Of a stretch of 64,000 bases of DNA, positions 17,465 through 27,183 are shown in pieces. The first letter of the stretch is position 1; every line of letters starts with the position of its first letter. The stretch spans positions 62,001 through 126,000 of the forward strand of contig NZ_WUED01000001.1 in NCBI RefSeq assembly GCF_016806695.1. The letters are read 5' to 3'. The notes beneath the pieces are model-generated. The model searched no databases, had not been told where the DNA came from, and saw nothing but the letters and a program-made list of their open reading frames with translations. Origin of the DNA: Campylobacter bilis. GTDB lineage: Bacteria; Campylobacterota; Campylobacteria; Campylobacterales; Campylobacteraceae. The position numbers and the translations under genes were made by a program.

Positions 17465-18292
17465 TCACAAAATTTCCCTTAAAGTATTAGCCTGTTGCAT
17501 CCATTGTATTAATTCCTCTTTATTACCGGATAAAATCATTTGTTTACAACGCTGCAATTCTTGCTGAAAAAAATCAATAGAACTTAACAAATTATCTTTG
17601 TTTTGCAAAAAAATACTCTCCCACATTTGCGGTGATGATTTTGCAATCCTACTCATACCCTTAAACGACCCACCTGCTAAATGGACAATATTTCTTTTAT
17701 CTTCCTCTTTCATTACAAAATTAGCTAAAGAAAAGCTAATAACATGAGGTAAATGTGAAATAATAGCTGCGTGATGATCATGAGCTTTACTATCCATAAA
17801 AACAATTTTCATCCCTAAATGAGAAAAGATTTCCACAGCCCTTTTTTGATGGCAATGATCTGCTATTTCACTATCACAAAGCACACAAACTGCATCCTTA
17901 TAAAGTTCTTTAAAAGCCGCCTTTGGACCACTATTTTCTGTACCTGTCATAGGATGTGCAAAAAGGGTTTGTTGGATTAAATTTTTAGGCATACTTTCTA
18001 TAATTTTCCTTTTTGTGCTTCCAAGTTCTATAATTGTTACACTAGAAGGCAAATTAACGAGTTTTTGTAAAATTTCGATAATAGCATTCACAGGAGTTGC
18101 AATAAAAACAATATCACACAAACCCAAATCTTTCAATTCTATTAAATCATGTATAAGCCCTAAATTTAAAGCATCTTGTTCATTTTCTTTATTTAAATCC
18201 ATACCATAAACACAAGATATAAGCTTATTTTCTTTCAGACAAAGGCCTAAAGATCCTCCCATAAGCCCAAGCCCTATAATTGCTATTTTCAT
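17465..18292 (-). CDS. tyrA: Prephenate dehydrogenase
   Basis: A 275-residue enzyme that converts prephenate to 4-hydroxyphenylpyruvate for tyrosine synthesis. The dinucleotide loop IIGLGLMGGSLGLCLK is at the N-terminus, and the catalytic His lies in LFAHPMTGTENSGP near residue 116. AIISHLPHVISFSLA is also typical. No chorismate mutase or ACT domain is attached. It is transcribed away from bamA, with the shared region 18293-18367 holding both promoters, and its end is 58 bases from the M23 gene start. Confidence 0.94.
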   Translation of the reverse strand: MKIAIIGLGLMGGSLGLCLKENKLISCVYGMDLNKENEQDALNLGLIHDLIELKDLGLCDIVFIATPVNAIIEILQKLVNLPSSVTIIELGSTKRKIIESMPKNLIQQTLFAHPMTGTENSGPKAAFKELYKDAVCVLCDSEIADHCHQKRAVEIFSHLGMKIVFMDSKAHDHHAAIISHLPHVISFSLANFVMKEEDKRNIVHLAGGSFKGMSRIAKSSPQMWESIFLQNKDNLLSSIDFFQQELQRCKQMILSGNKEELIQWMQQANTLREIL

Positions 18293-18328
18293 ACTTTATC
18301 GCCTTATTTTTTATTAAATTTTTTTTGC

Positions 18329-18334
18329 TATTAT
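18329..18334 (+). promoter_or_regulatory. Probable extended -10 box for bamA
   Basis: TGCTATTAT with the hexamer TATTAT at 18329-18334 lies 34 bases before the bamA ATG, in the tyrA-bamA divergent region. Confidence 0.5.
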
Positions 18335-18367
18335 ACAGCTTTTAATAAAGCTTTAGGTTAAAGATCG

Positions 18368-20587
18368 ATGAAAAAACATTTTATTAGTATTTGTGCTTTA
18401 GCTATCATGGCTCATGCAAGCACTATCAAGGATATCAAATTTACAGGATTACATTATTTATCAAATACAAGTGCTCTTAATATTACAGGACTTAAAATAG
18501 GAGAAAAAGTCAATCTTGAAAAAATAAATACAGCTATTGTTAATCTTTATAAGCAAAATTATTTTGAAAATATTGCCGTAGAAGAAAAAAATGGAATTTT
18601 AGAAATCATTCTTACTGAAAAACCCACTATAGCAAAAATCACTATAACAGGTATTGCTTCTAATGATAGAAAACAGCTTGAAAGTATTTTAGGGATTAAA
18701 AGGGGCACTTTATTAGATGAAAAAAGTATAAAAGAAGCCATTGAACGTATCAAAGCTTACTATGAAGCAAAAAGCTATTTTGACACCATTGTAGAATACA
18801 AAAAAAAGACTTTAGAAAATACAGAGGGATTAGAATTAGAATTTATAGTAAATCGCGGTGAAAATATTATTATTAACAATGTCCATTTAAGTGGTGCTAA
18901 AAACCTTTCTTATTCTGATATAGAACCTGCTGTAGTCAATAAAGAAAAAGAATTTATGGGTTGGATCTGGGGAAGGAATGATGGGAAATTAAAGGTTTTT
19001 GAACTAAGTAATGATAGTTCAAGGATTACTGATGAATACATGAAAAAAGGCTATTTAGATGTTCAAGTCTCTCCTGCTTATCTTAAAACCTACACAGATA
19101 CCTATGAAGCCGATTTAACATATTTTATTAAAGAAGGAAAATCTTATAAAATTAAAAATATAAGCATAGAAAACCCTTTATTTGACGAAAAACAAAATGC
19201 GCAAAACGTCAAAGACTTACAATCTAAAATTGGCAAAGTTATTAATATAGAAAATATTAGAAAAGATATTAAAAACATAGAAACGCAAAGTGCGGATTTA
19301 GGTTATGCATTTGCAGAAGTGTATCCTGATATCCAAAAAAATGATCAAACCCAAGAAGCCACAGTAACTTTTAAAGTCATTCCTCATGATAAAGTTTACA
19401 TTAGAAATGTGATTATTTCAGGCAATTCTCGTACAGTTGATCGCGTAATACGCCGAGAATTATACCTAACAGAGGGCAATTTATACAATCGTACGGATTT
19501 AAGCGAATCAAAAAATGCCTTAAGAAGAACTTCTTATTTTGATGATGTCAATATCAAAGAAGAAAAGATTGATAATACACATATTGATTTAATCGTTGAT
19601 GTTAAAGAAGCCTCAACAGGTGCTATTTCAGGGGGTATTGGCTATGGATCTAGTGATGGAATTTTACTTAATGCTTCATTATCAGATACTAATATCTTTG
19701 GATCAGGGATAAAAAGCTCTATAAGTGTTGATAAAAGTGATGAAACCTTATCAGGAAGAATCAGTCTTATCAATCCAAGGGTTCTTGATAGTCAATACAG
19801 TCTTGGTGGGACACTTTACTCAAATGACTATGAATGGGATAATTACTCAGAAAAAAATTACGGTTTTGATATCACAGTTGGACATCAATTTAAAAGGTAT
19901 TATAATATAAGCCTAACTTATAATCTTGAACAAAGCGATATTTATCATTTAAGCCCTACGCTTTTAAGAACAGGATATGAACTTGGTAAAAGCATTAAAA
20001 GCTCTATAATTCCTACAATTAGTTTTAATAACACGGATGATTATTACTTACCACGATCAGGTATTATAGCTTCAACAAGCCTAGAATACGCTGGATTAGG
20101 GGGAGATCAAAAATTTATCTCCTCAAGCTCTAAATTCAATTTTTACCAAGGCTTAGAAGATTTCATAGGGTATGATTTAATTTACCGCTACAAAGCTAGC
20201 TTTTATAAAGTATGGGATAAAGGCTATTTACCTATTAACCAAAGAATTTATTTAGGGGGTATACGAACCATCCGTGGCTTTGAAAATAGGACTGTAAGCC
20301 CTAAAAACCAATGGGGCGATGAAATAGGAGGAAACATAGCTTTCGCCAACTCTGTGGAACTTAGCTTTCCTTTAATTGATAGAATTAAACTTCGAGGCAG
20401 TATATTTTTTGATTACGGTATGATAGGACGCAACAGTTTAAATGAAATTAAAAGAATGAGTACAGGAGTTAGTATAGAATGGATTACTCCTATTGGTCCT
20501 TTACAACTCGTTTTTGCCAAACCTCTTAATGATAAAAAAGACGATGATACTAATAGTTTTGAATTCAATCTTGGAACGCGATTTTAA
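18368..20587 (+). CDS. bamA: Outer membrane protein assembly factor BamA (Omp85)
   Basis: A 739-residue outer membrane insertase. It has a signal peptide (cleavage near AHA, residue 16), then about five POTRA repeats through residue 400 or so (for example the IKDIKFTGLHYL, IINNVHLSGAKNLS and VYIRNVIISGNSRTVDRVIRRE starts), then a C-terminal beta-barrel. The conserved L6 loop RGF is in IRTIRGFENRTV and the barrel ends in Phe (NLGTRF), as required for BAM recognition. The next gene starts 2 bases after the stop, so at least the phosphatase gene is co-transcribed. Confidence 0.97.
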   Translation: MKKHFISICALAIMAHASTIKDIKFTGLHYLSNTSALNITGLKIGEKVNLEKINTAIVNLYKQNYFENIAVEEKNGILEIILTEKPTIAKITITGIASNDRKQLESILGIKRGTLLDEKSIKEAIERIKAYYEAKSYFDTIVEYKKKTLENTEGLELEFIVNRGENIIINNVHLSGAKNLSYSDIEPAVVNKEKEFMGWIWGRNDGKLKVFELSNDSSRITDEYMKKGYLDVQVSPAYLKTYTDTYEADLTYFIKEGKSYKIKNISIENPLFDEKQNAQNVKDLQSKIGKVINIENIRKDIKNIETQSADLGYAFAEVYPDIQKNDQTQEATVTFKVIPHDKVYIRNVIISGNSRTVDRVIRRELYLTEGNLYNRTDLSESKNALRRTSYFDDVNIKEEKIDNTHIDLIVDVKEASTGAISGGIGYGSSDGILLNASLSDTNIFGSGIKSSISVDKSDETLSGRISLINPRVLDSQYSLGGTLYSNDYEWDNYSEKNYGFDITVGHQFKRYYNISLTYNLEQSDIYHLSPTLLRTGYELGKSIKSSIIPTISFNNTDDYYLPRSGIIASTSLEYAGLGGDQKFISSSSKFNFYQGLEDFIGYDLIYRYKASFYKVWDKGYLPINQRIYLGGIRTIRGFENRTVSPKNQWGDEIGGNIAFANSVELSFPLIDRIKLRGSIFFDYGMIGRNSLNEIKRMSTGVSIEWITPIGPLQLVFAKPLNDKKDDDTNSFEFNLGTRF

Positions 20588-20589
20588 AA

Positions 20590-21312
20590 ATGAAAGAATT
20601 CTTAGATGCTTGTTTTGATGCTAATTGGCAAATCTACAAGTATCTTAACAATATCCCTCAAGAAGATCTTGGGTTTTGTTCTAAGCTAGGATATGATAAT
20701 AATCAAGCTTACAAGCTAGATTTAAATTGTGAAAAAATTTTTATAAAATATCTTAGCCATCTTGGTCAGATCTTTTCTGAAGAAAGTGGTTTCATCGGAA
20801 AGACTCACCCTACACAAATCATTCTTGATCCTCTAGATGGAAGTTCAAATTTTGTTTCTAAAATACCCTTTTATGGTACTTCTATAGCACTTATAAAACA
20901 AAATCAAGAAAAAAGTGCTTTCGTATGCAATCTCATCACACAAGAAATTTTTGCTTTTAGCAACAACCAAGCTCTAAAATCAAAGCTTTCTAATCCACGC
21001 TACTTAGCCTTAAAACCCTATCCTTTTTCTAAGATAGGTATAGTTGAAAAAATAGCCCTTTATCCTGAAATCCTTAGCTTTTTATCAAAAAATCAATTAA
21101 AATTCCGCTCTTTAGGTGCAACAGCCCTAAGTCTTGCTTATGCATCTTATTTTAGTTTTGTTTTAATTTGCGGAAAGACACGAATTTTCGATACAGAAGC
21201 TGCCTTAATAATCAATCAAAATTTGCATTTGGAAAAAAATGAAAATTTCACTCTTCTAAGCCAAGATAAGAAAATTTTTGATATAATTTTAGGATTTTTA
21301 AAAAATAATTAG
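20590..21312 (+). CDS. Inositol monophosphatase family phosphatase
   Basis: A 240-residue metal-dependent phosphatase. The metal-binding motif ILDPLDGSSNFVSKIPFYG is near residues 78-95, SEESGF supplies the first acidic ligand, and the second motif is in GKTRIFDTEAALII. The sequence is too divergent to tell inositol monophosphatase, histidinol phosphatase or PAP phosphatase apart. It sits between bamA and accD in an envelope/lipid operon with tight spacing. C. jejuni annotates the orthologue (Cj0128c) only to family level. Confidence 0.85.
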   Translation: MKEFLDACFDANWQIYKYLNNIPQEDLGFCSKLGYDNNQAYKLDLNCEKIFIKYLSHLGQIFSEESGFIGKTHPTQIILDPLDGSSNFVSKIPFYGTSIALIKQNQEKSAFVCNLITQEIFAFSNNQALKSKLSNPRYLALKPYPFSKIGIVEKIALYPEILSFLSKNQLKFRSLGATALSLAYASYFSFVLICGKTRIFDTEAALIINQNLHLEKNENFTLLSQDKKIFDIILGFLKNN

Positions 21313-21321
21313 GTGTAAGAT

Positions 21322-22164
21322 ATGAATTTTACAGATATTTTTTCAAAGATAAGAAGAAAACAACCTAGCACAAAAGAAGCTCCAAATCACTGGGTCAAAT
21401 GCCAAAGCTGCCATGCTTTGATGTATTATAAAGAAATACAAGCTTGCTTTAATGTTTGTCCAAAATGCAACTATCACATGAGAATTTCAGCTAATGATCG
21501 CATTCAACTTCTAAGCGATGAAGGGAGTTTTATCGAACATGATGCCAATTTACAAGCCATTGATCCTTTAAAATTTGTAGATAGCAAATCTTATAAAAAA
21601 CGCCTTAGTGAAGGAGAAAGTAAAACAAGTAGAAAAAGTTCTGTAATCAGCGGAGAATGCACAATTAATGGCCTTAAAATTCAGCTTGTCGTATTTGATT
21701 TTTCATTTATGGGGGGTTCTTTAGGATCGGTTGAAGGCGAAAAGATTGTACGCGCCATACAAAGATCTATCACAAACAAAAATCCTCTCATTATAGTAAG
21801 TGCAAGTGGTGGAGCTAGAATGCAAGAAAGCACCTATTCTTTAATGCAAATGAGTAAAACTAGTGCCGCACTTAAGCTTTTAAGCAAAGAAAAACTCCCT
21901 TATATTAGCGTTTTAACCGATCCTACTATGGGAGGAGTGAGTGCTTCTTTTGCTTGGCTTGGAGATTTAATTATAGCTGAACCTCAAGCTTTAGTAGGAT
22001 TTGCTGGGGCAAGAGTTATTAAACAAACCATAGGATCAGACTTGCCTGAAGGCTTTCAAAAAGCAGAATTTTTACTAGAGCATGGACTTATAGATGCTAT
22101 AGTTGAAAGAGGCGAACAAAAACAATATCTTTATGATGTATTGAATTTTTTTAGTGGAAAATAA
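21322..22164 (+). CDS. accD: Acetyl-CoA carboxylase carboxyltransferase subunit beta
   Basis: A 280-residue beta half of the carboxyltransferase that makes malonyl-CoA for fatty acid synthesis. The N-terminal zinc finger has two C-x2-C pairs (CQSC and CPKC, residues 28-51). The crotonase-like core shows [26 protein letters not shown] and [18 protein letters not shown]. The partner accA is not in the window. It overlaps the rlmH start by 11 bases. A six-G run at the GGSLG codons is below the usual phase-variable length. Confidence 0.97.
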   Translation: MNFTDIFSKIRRKQPSTKEAPNHWVKCQSCHALMYYKEIQACFNVCPKCNYHMRISANDRIQLLSDEGSFIEHDANLQAIDPLKFVDSKSYKKRLSEGESKTSRKSSVISGECTINGLKIQLVVFDFSFMGGSLGSVEGEKIVRAIQRSITNKNPLIIVSASGGARMQESTYSLMQMSKTSAALKLLSKEKLPYISVLTDPTMGGVSASFAWLGDLIIAEPQALVGFAGARVIKQTIGSDLPEGFQKAEFLLEHGLIDAIVERGEQKQYLYDVLNFFSGK

Positions 22165-22615
22165 TTTGCAAGTTAATATCTTTTGCATTCAAAAAAATGA
22201 TGAATTTAGTACTCTAAATGAAAAATATTCTAAACTCATTTGCAAATACGCTACTTTAAAAGAATTTAATATTTTTAATAAAAAAATAGCCCACGCTCAA
22301 AAATTAGGTCCCATGCAAGCAAAAAAAAGCTATGAAGAAGCTATTATTCCCTATAAAAAAGGTTATTGTATGGTTCTTGATGAAAGAGGAAAAAATCTCA
22401 CAAGTAAGGAATTTGCAAAATTAATTCAAGATAAAAACGAAATAAGTTTTTTTATAGGTGGTGCTTATGGTTTGAGTGAGGAATTTGGTTGTAGTTTTGA
22501 CTTTAAGTTTTCATTAAGCAAGCTTACTTTAGCACATCAATTTGTAAAAGCATTACTTTTAGAACAAATTTATCGTGCTTTTTGTATTAATAATCATCAC
22601 CCTTATCACAAATAG
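22154..22615 (+). CDS. rlmH: 23S rRNA pseudouridine(1915) N3-methyltransferase RlmH
   Basis: A 153-residue SPOUT methyltransferase acting on helix 69 of 23S rRNA. The SAM-binding knot is visible in [19 protein letters not shown] and [13 protein letters not shown], and the usual C-terminal [13 protein letters not shown] is present. The start overlaps accD; I kept ATG at 22154, which reads [13 protein letters not shown], although a TTG at 22166 with less overlap is possible. Confidence 0.93.
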   Translation: MENNLQVNIFCIQKNDEFSTLNEKYSKLICKYATLKEFNIFNKKIAHAQKLGPMQAKKSYEEAIIPYKKGYCMVLDERGKNLTSKEFAKLIQDKNEISFFIGGAYGLSEEFGCSFDFKFSLSKLTLAHQFVKALLLEQIYRAFCINNHHPYHK

Positions 22616-22626
22616 AAAGTTTCAAA

Positions 22627-22989
22627 ATGAAGAAAAACGAAATACAATATTTTAAAAATATCTTAGAAGAAAGACAAAAAACTATCATAGAAAATTTACA
22701 AAGTAATTCCAATGAAATAGAAGCTCTTCACAATAGCGTTCCAAGCGATAGTGTTGATTTTTCTGTTATAGAAACAGGTTCACAAATTGATTTTGCAATC
22801 AGCACAAATCTTAAAGAAGAACTTCTAGAAATTAAAAATTCTTTGGAAAAAATCAAAAAAGGCAACTATGGCATTTGTGAAGCTTGTGACGATGAAATCG
22901 ACACTAAAAGGCTCAAAGTCAAACCACACGCAAAATATTGCATCACTTGCCGTCAAATTGCAGAACAAGGAAAAAAACATGAAAATTAA
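22627..22989 (+). CDS. dksA: RNA polymerase-binding regulator DksA
   Basis: A 120-residue TraR/DksA protein that binds the RNA polymerase secondary channel and helps control rRNA synthesis in the stringent response. A coiled-coil N-terminal part (residues 1-80) is followed by a four-Cys zinc finger, CEACDDEI and YCITC. The acidic tip (VPSDSVDFSV) carries the D-x2-D-type region. It lacks the long N-terminus of E. coli DksA. The following membrane protein starts within its last codons. Confidence 0.92.
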   Translation: MKKNEIQYFKNILEERQKTIIENLQSNSNEIEALHNSVPSDSVDFSVIETGSQIDFAISTNLKEELLEIKNSLEKIKKGNYGICEACDDEIDTKRLKVKPHAKYCITCRQIAEQGKKHEN

Positions 22990-23962
22990 ACTCTTCTTAT
23001 TTGCAAGTTTCATCTATATAATGCTTATTTTCGCTTTTGCTTGGTATTTAGAACTAGGCTATTATACTTTAAACATCTATACTAAGACTTTTGAACTTCC
23101 TGTTATGATATGGTTAATAATTCCTTTATGTATTTATGCAATTTTGAGTGTTTTTCATATGACATTTTATAGCTTTTTACGTTATTTAAAACTAAAGCAT
23201 TTTTTTAAAGACGCAGCTAAATTTGAAAACTATACTCAAGATTTATTGCTTCAAAAGGATCTTAAAACTACTTTTCAAACAAAAGAATTTCGAACTATAG
23301 CTCAGTTTTTTAAGACTCTAAAAACGCATGAAAAAATTCCTCATTTAAATAAAATCAATGAAATTTTAGATCTTCTTGATGGTTTAAATAAAAATGAATA
23401 TTTCAATCTTAGCAAATTCAAACTTCAAAACAACAATGCCTTATTTTTACAAAACGAAAAAAACCGTCTTAAAAACGACATAAACTATGCTTACACTAAA
23501 GTCAAAAACCTTGATGAAATCAAAGACGAATATGAAGAAATCGCCTTTAACACCTTAATCCAAAAAGCGAACTACGAACAGATTAAAAATATAAAAATCG
23601 CTAAAAAACCTTGTCATATCCTTACTCTTATTAAACGTTTTAAAGAAGGAAATTTAGAATTAAATGCTGCAGAATACGAGATTTTACTCTCTTATAATAA
23701 GCTTAGCGAAGAAGATTATCTTAATATAGCAAAGCTAAGTACTAAGCTATTAAATCCTGATGCACTTATAGGAATTTTTAGCAAAATTAAAAATGAAAAA
23801 AGCGAGGCTTTAAAAGCATATTTATATCTTTTAGCTGAATTAGGACTCTTAGATGAGTTAAGAGGACAAATTCACAATGATAAAAAATTTAACGAATTTC
23901 AAGCTTTTTTAATACTTCGTGAAAAAAATATTAAAATAGATCTTAATCAACTCATACAATGA
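22979..23962 (+). CDS. Uncharacterised membrane protein with two N-terminal TM helices (Cj0124c-like)
   Basis: A 327-residue protein. Two hydrophobic helices lie near residues 4-24 and 39-60, and the remaining 260 residues are a charged, helix-rich cytoplasmic part with no motif I recognise. The ATG at 22979 overlaps the dksA stop by 11 bases. The frame is open further upstream, but that stretch is the out-of-frame shadow of dksA. The last base of the stop codon region overlaps the dusB ATG (CAATGA). Function unknown. Confidence 0.8.
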   Translation: MKIKLFLFASFIYIMLIFAFAWYLELGYYTLNIYTKTFELPVMIWLIIPLCIYAILSVFHMTFYSFLRYLKLKHFFKDAAKFENYTQDLLLQKDLKTTFQTKEFRTIAQFFKTLKTHEKIPHLNKINEILDLLDGLNKNEYFNLSKFKLQNNNALFLQNEKNRLKNDINYAYTKVKNLDEIKDEYEEIAFNTLIQKANYEQIKNIKIAKKPCHILTLIKRFKEGNLELNAAEYEILLSYNKLSEEDYLNIAKLSTKLLNPDALIGIFSKIKNEKSEALKAYLYLLAELGLLDELRGQIHNDKKFNEFQAFLILREKNIKIDLNQLIQ

Positions 23963-24876
23963 TAGATTTTAGCAAAAAACCTTTATTTTTAGCGCCTATG
24001 GCAGGATTTTCTGATCTGCCTTTTCGCAATGTGGTGAAAAAATTTGGTGCGGATGTAACTTTAAGCGAAATGATAAGCTCAAATGCCCTAGTTTATGAAA
24101 GCTCTAAAACCTTACATATGCTAAAACGTGCCCAATTAGAAAGTCCTTATATAGTTCAAATTGCAGGATCAGATAAAGAAGTGATTAAAAAAGCCGTGCA
24201 TATTCTTAATGAAATGGTTTTCATTGATGGCATTGATTTTAATTGTGGCTGTCCTGTAAATAAAGTTGTTAAACAATGTGCAGGCAGTGCTTTGCTAGAA
24301 AATTTAGAACTTTTTAAAACCCTTGTAGGTGTGATTAAAGAAAATAATAAAAAAAGTCTAACAAGCGTGAAATTCCGCCTTGGTTTTAATGAAAAATACC
24401 CTGAAAAAATAGCTCAAATTTGCCAAAGCTTAGGAGTAGGTTTCATAAGTATCCATGGACGCACAAGAAAACAACTTTATAGCGGCAAGGCTGATTATGA
24501 ATCTATAGCTAATGCTAAAGCAAGTGTACAAATCCCTGTCATTGCTAATGGTGATATTAACGCACAAAATGCCAATGAAGTTTATAATATCACCCAATGT
24601 GATGGACTCATGATAGGACGTGCAAGCATTGGAAATCCTTGGATCTTTCATGAAATTAAAAGTGGTAAAAAAGTGGATGAAAATTTAAAAAAAGAAATCA
24701 TACTCACACATTTTGATGAAATGATAAAGCATTATAAAGATCAAGGTGTAAGTATTTTCCGCAAGCATTTGCACGAATATTCTAAAGGATATAAAGACGC
24801 TTCAGCTTTTAGAGATGAAATTAATCATATTACTACAGTACAAAAAATGAGAGAAACAATACAACTTTTCTTTTAA
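23959..24876 (+). CDS. dusB: tRNA-dihydrouridine synthase, DusB-like
   Basis: A 305-residue flavoenzyme that reduces uridines in tRNA. The N-terminal FMN-site sequence LAPMAGFSDLPFR, the catalytic Cys in DFNCGCPVNKVVKQCAG near residue 98, ISIHGRTRKQLYSG, and GLMIGRASIGNPWIF are the family landmarks. It is last in the bamA operon and ends 11 bases from the convergent ybeY stop. Confidence 0.95.
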   Translation: MIDFSKKPLFLAPMAGFSDLPFRNVVKKFGADVTLSEMISSNALVYESSKTLHMLKRAQLESPYIVQIAGSDKEVIKKAVHILNEMVFIDGIDFNCGCPVNKVVKQCAGSALLENLELFKTLVGVIKENNKKSLTSVKFRLGFNEKYPEKIAQICQSLGVGFISIHGRTRKQLYSGKADYESIANAKASVQIPVIANGDINAQNANEVYNITQCDGLMIGRASIGNPWIFHEIKSGKKVDENLKKEIILTHFDEMIKHYKDQGVSIFRKHLHEYSKGYKDASAFRDEINHITTVQKMRETIQLFF

Positions 24877-24887
24877 AACCATAGTTT

Positions 24888-25292
24888 TTATCCTAAAGTA
24901 CGTATAATTAAGCTTTTAGGCAAGTTAAAATGCTCTATAAGCTCTTTTTCTTTTTGTCTCATTTCGCCTTTATCTGTTTCATGATCAAAACCCAATAAAT
25001 GAAGCATAGCATGAATAAAAAGCAAGCTTAGTTCTTCTTCATAACTATGGCCTAAATCCTTTGCTTTTTGCTTTGCTAAATCTGTATTAATCACAATAGA
25101 ACCTAAAGGCACATTCTTACCGACATTTTCTAAAGGAAAAGAAAGCACATCTGTAGTTTTGTCTTGTTTTCTTTGAACAAAATTAATCTTTTGCATGCCT
25201 TCATTATCAACAAAAACAAGCTCTACATCCTTAGGACTTAAAAAACATGCTATTTCTTCTAAAAAATCGCATTTTTCCTCGCTTAATATCAC
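24888..25292 (-). CDS. ybeY: Endoribonuclease YbeY (rRNA maturation)
   Basis: A 134-residue zinc-dependent RNase involved in 16S rRNA 3'-end processing and ribosome quality control. The zinc motif H-x3-H-x5-H is intact as [14 protein letters not shown] near residue 100, and TDVLSFPLE is also typical. It lacks a longer N-terminal region seen in E. coli. The start overlaps the recO stop by 4 bases. It is the last gene of the long minus-strand operon that begins upstream at birA. Confidence 0.94.
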   Translation of the reverse strand: MILSEEKCDFLEEIACFLSPKDVELVFVDNEGMQKINFVQRKQDKTTDVLSFPLENVGKNVPLGSIVINTDLAKQKAKDLGHSYEEELSLLFIHAMLHLLGFDHETDKGEMRQKEKELIEHFNLPKSLIIRTLG

Positions 25293-25903
25293 AAACCCTC
25301 CTTAATCAAATGATATAAATTGTGAATTTCTTCATCATTAAAAACCGCACAATTTTTACTCGTATAAAATTGCATCAAACGCTCTTGTGCGAATTCAAAA
25401 CCCAAAGCACAATAAGAATGAGATGGCAAAAAAGCCCTCACTAAAGTAATATGATTTTGAATTTTTTCATCACAAGCAAAACAGATGAATTCTTTATGCA
25501 ATCTTCCTTCAAATTCTAAAATTTTAAGATAAGCATCAACAATCACACGTTTTGGGTTTTGTTTTTCAAATCTTTTCACGCATTCTTCAAGCAATTTAAA
25601 ATAAAAATCATCAAGCTCTTCAACTTCTTTTAAATGCTTATATAAAAGACGGATGAACTCTTGCCAAAGCAACATTTTTTCCCTTTGCATGATCCATAAA
25701 AAACCCAAATGTAAAACATCTTTAAGTCTGGGCAAAAAACTAGGATTTTCTTCTAAAGCAAAATCAATTTTATAACCGCTTAAAATACTAGAGTGTCTAA
25801 GCCCATAAAAACGATAAGCTTTTATAAGCATTTTAGGACTTAAAATATAAACGATTAAATCCTCATCTTTAACTTTTTGAGTATGCAATATAAAACCTTG
25901 CAT
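25289..25903 (-). CDS. recO: RecO-like recombination mediator
   Basis: A 204-residue protein whose N-terminal OB-fold start [21 protein letters not shown] is typical of RecO, which helps RecA load on SSB-coated DNA in the RecFOR pathway. The second half is helical with a C-x2-C (FACDEK preceded by FIC) that may be the remnant of the RecO zinc site. It is shorter than the E. coli protein and divergent, as in epsilonproteobacteria generally. It overlaps the isochorismatase-family gene by 1 base and ybeY by 4. Confidence 0.8.
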   Translation of the reverse strand: MQGFILHTQKVKDEDLIVYILSPKMLIKAYRFYGLRHSSILSGYKIDFALEENPSFLPRLKDVLHLGFLWIMQREKMLLWQEFIRLLYKHLKEVEELDDFYFKLLEECVKRFEKQNPKRVIVDAYLKILEFEGRLHKEFICFACDEKIQNHITLVRAFLPSHSYCALGFEFAQERLMQFYTSKNCAVFNDEEIHNLYHLIKEGL

Positions 25904-26424
25904 TAAAGTATTTCAATACCATAAGTTCTTAATATGTCAAAAGCAGATTTTTCTAATTTTTCATCAAAACTTGCACTTAAATTTTGGTGCAAGATAATTC
26001 TTGAGTTTGGCTTAGCACTAAAAGCTAAAATGATATTGCAAAATACACAAATATGAGAAACCAAACCTGCAAAATGGATCTCTTCATAAGAACTTTTGTG
26101 TATAAAATTTGCCAATTCCAAACTTCCAAAAGTATCTTTTAAAAAAATCCTATAAGCTTTTTGTAAAAAAGGTTCAAAATCTTTAGGCATGTACCAACCA
26201 AAACTTCCTTTTATACAGTGCTTTATAGGTAAATTTAAACCCTCTTTAGTTTGAAGGTAATTCTCATCATGCGTATCAAAAGTAAAAAGCAAATGCGTGG
26301 TATTAAAATCAATATCTTTTAAAGTTTCAAGAATATTTTTTTTGATTTTTAAAGCTTTTTCAAAGCCCAAACTTCCATCGATAAAATCGTTTTGATAATC
26401 TATTAAAACAAAAGCTTTTTTCAT
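25903..26424 (-). CDS. Isochorismatase-family hydrolase
   Basis: A 173-residue cysteine hydrolase of the isochorismatase/nicotinamidase fold. The catalytic Asp is in IDYQNDFIDGSLGF near residue 9, and the nucleophile Cys is likely in GLVSHICVFCNIILAF. The family includes nicotinamidase, but the zinc-binding D-x-H of that enzyme is not obvious (FTFDTHDENY is the nearest match), so the substrate is open. It sits between the TtcA-like gene (3 bases away) and recO. Confidence 0.8.
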   Translation of the reverse strand: MKKAFVLIDYQNDFIDGSLGFEKALKIKKNILETLKDIDFNTTHLLFTFDTHDENYLQTKEGLNLPIKHCIKGSFGWYMPKDFEPFLQKAYRIFLKDTFGSLELANFIHKSSYEEIHFAGLVSHICVFCNIILAFSAKPNSRIILHQNLSASFDEKLEKSAFDILRTYGIEIL

Positions 26425-26427
26425 ATA

Positions 26428-27183
26428 TTATGCCTTTTGCGACCAAAAACTCTCCATATGTAAATTGGCAAAAGCGGTTTTTAAGCTGGTAAAAAGCTTA
26501 GGGTATTCTTTCTCTAAATTGCTTAGAATTTGTTTCATCTCTTCTCTTGCATGCGGAAATTTCACATTTTTTTCACTCAATCTCATACCAGGACAAAACT
26601 CATTGCCTATAACACTCAGTCTATTTTGTATAGCATTATCTCTTAATTGTCTTTCGCGTACGAAAATTAAAGGGCGTATCACACTCACACCACGTTTACT
26701 TTGATAAATAGGCGTTAAAGTCCTTAAAGCTCCATTATGAATAAAATTCATAAAAAAGCTTTCTGCAGCATCATCTAAATGATGTGCTATAGCAAGTTTA
26801 TTAAAACCTTTTTCAAGTGCATAAGTATATAAAGCCCCACGACGCATTCTTGAAAAATAACTACAAAAACTCGAATTTTCTCTTATAGTATCAGCTGAAA
26901 TTTCATAAATATTAGAATCAAGCACACTGTGTTTAATACCATGTTCTTTACAATGATCATGAAGTTTAGAATAATCCTCCCCCATACCATAGCTTAAAGT
27001 TACAGCCTCAAATTCGAAGTTAAAAGGCACATGCGCTTGCATACGATTTAAAAGATGAGCTAAAGCTAAAGAATCCTTACCTCCACTAAGCCCTAATAAA
27101 ACACGATCGCCATCTTTAATAAGGCCAAATTTAGCATTAGCTTGCGCTACTTGCCGTATGAGTTTTTTACTAAGATTTATCAT
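26428..27183 (-). CDS. TtcA/TilS-family PP-loop ATPase (tRNA 2-thiocytidine synthase-like)
   Basis: A 251-residue PP-loop enzyme that adenylates a tRNA base. The loop LLGLSGGKDSLALAH is near residue 30 and HHLDDAAESFFMNF is the second motif. Length and layout match TtcA, which thiolates C32 of tRNA through an iron-sulfur cluster. E. coli TtcA uses Cys122, Cys125 and Cys222; here the first site reads CSYFSRMRRG, so the second Cys is Phe, while the third seems kept in GNEFCPG. The cluster may therefore be altered, and a sulfur-free or different reaction is possible. It overlaps mtnN by 4 bases. Confidence 0.82.
   Translation of the reverse strand: MINLSKKLIRQVAQANAKFGLIKDGDRVLLGLSGGKDSLALAHLLNRMQAHVPFNFEFEAVTLSYGMGEDYSKLHDHCKEHGIKHSVLDSNIYEISADTIRENSSFCSYFSRMRRGALYTYALEKGFNKLAIAHHLDDAAESFFMNFIHNGALRTLTPIYQSKRGVSVIRPLIFVRERQLRDNAIQNRLSVIGNEFCPGMRLSEKNVKFPHAREEMKQILSNLEKEYPKLFTSLKTAFANLHMESFWSQKA

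Noticed and set aside
21714-21720. Six-G run in accD as a phase-variable tract
   Set aside because: It is below the usual contingency length and encodes conserved glycines.
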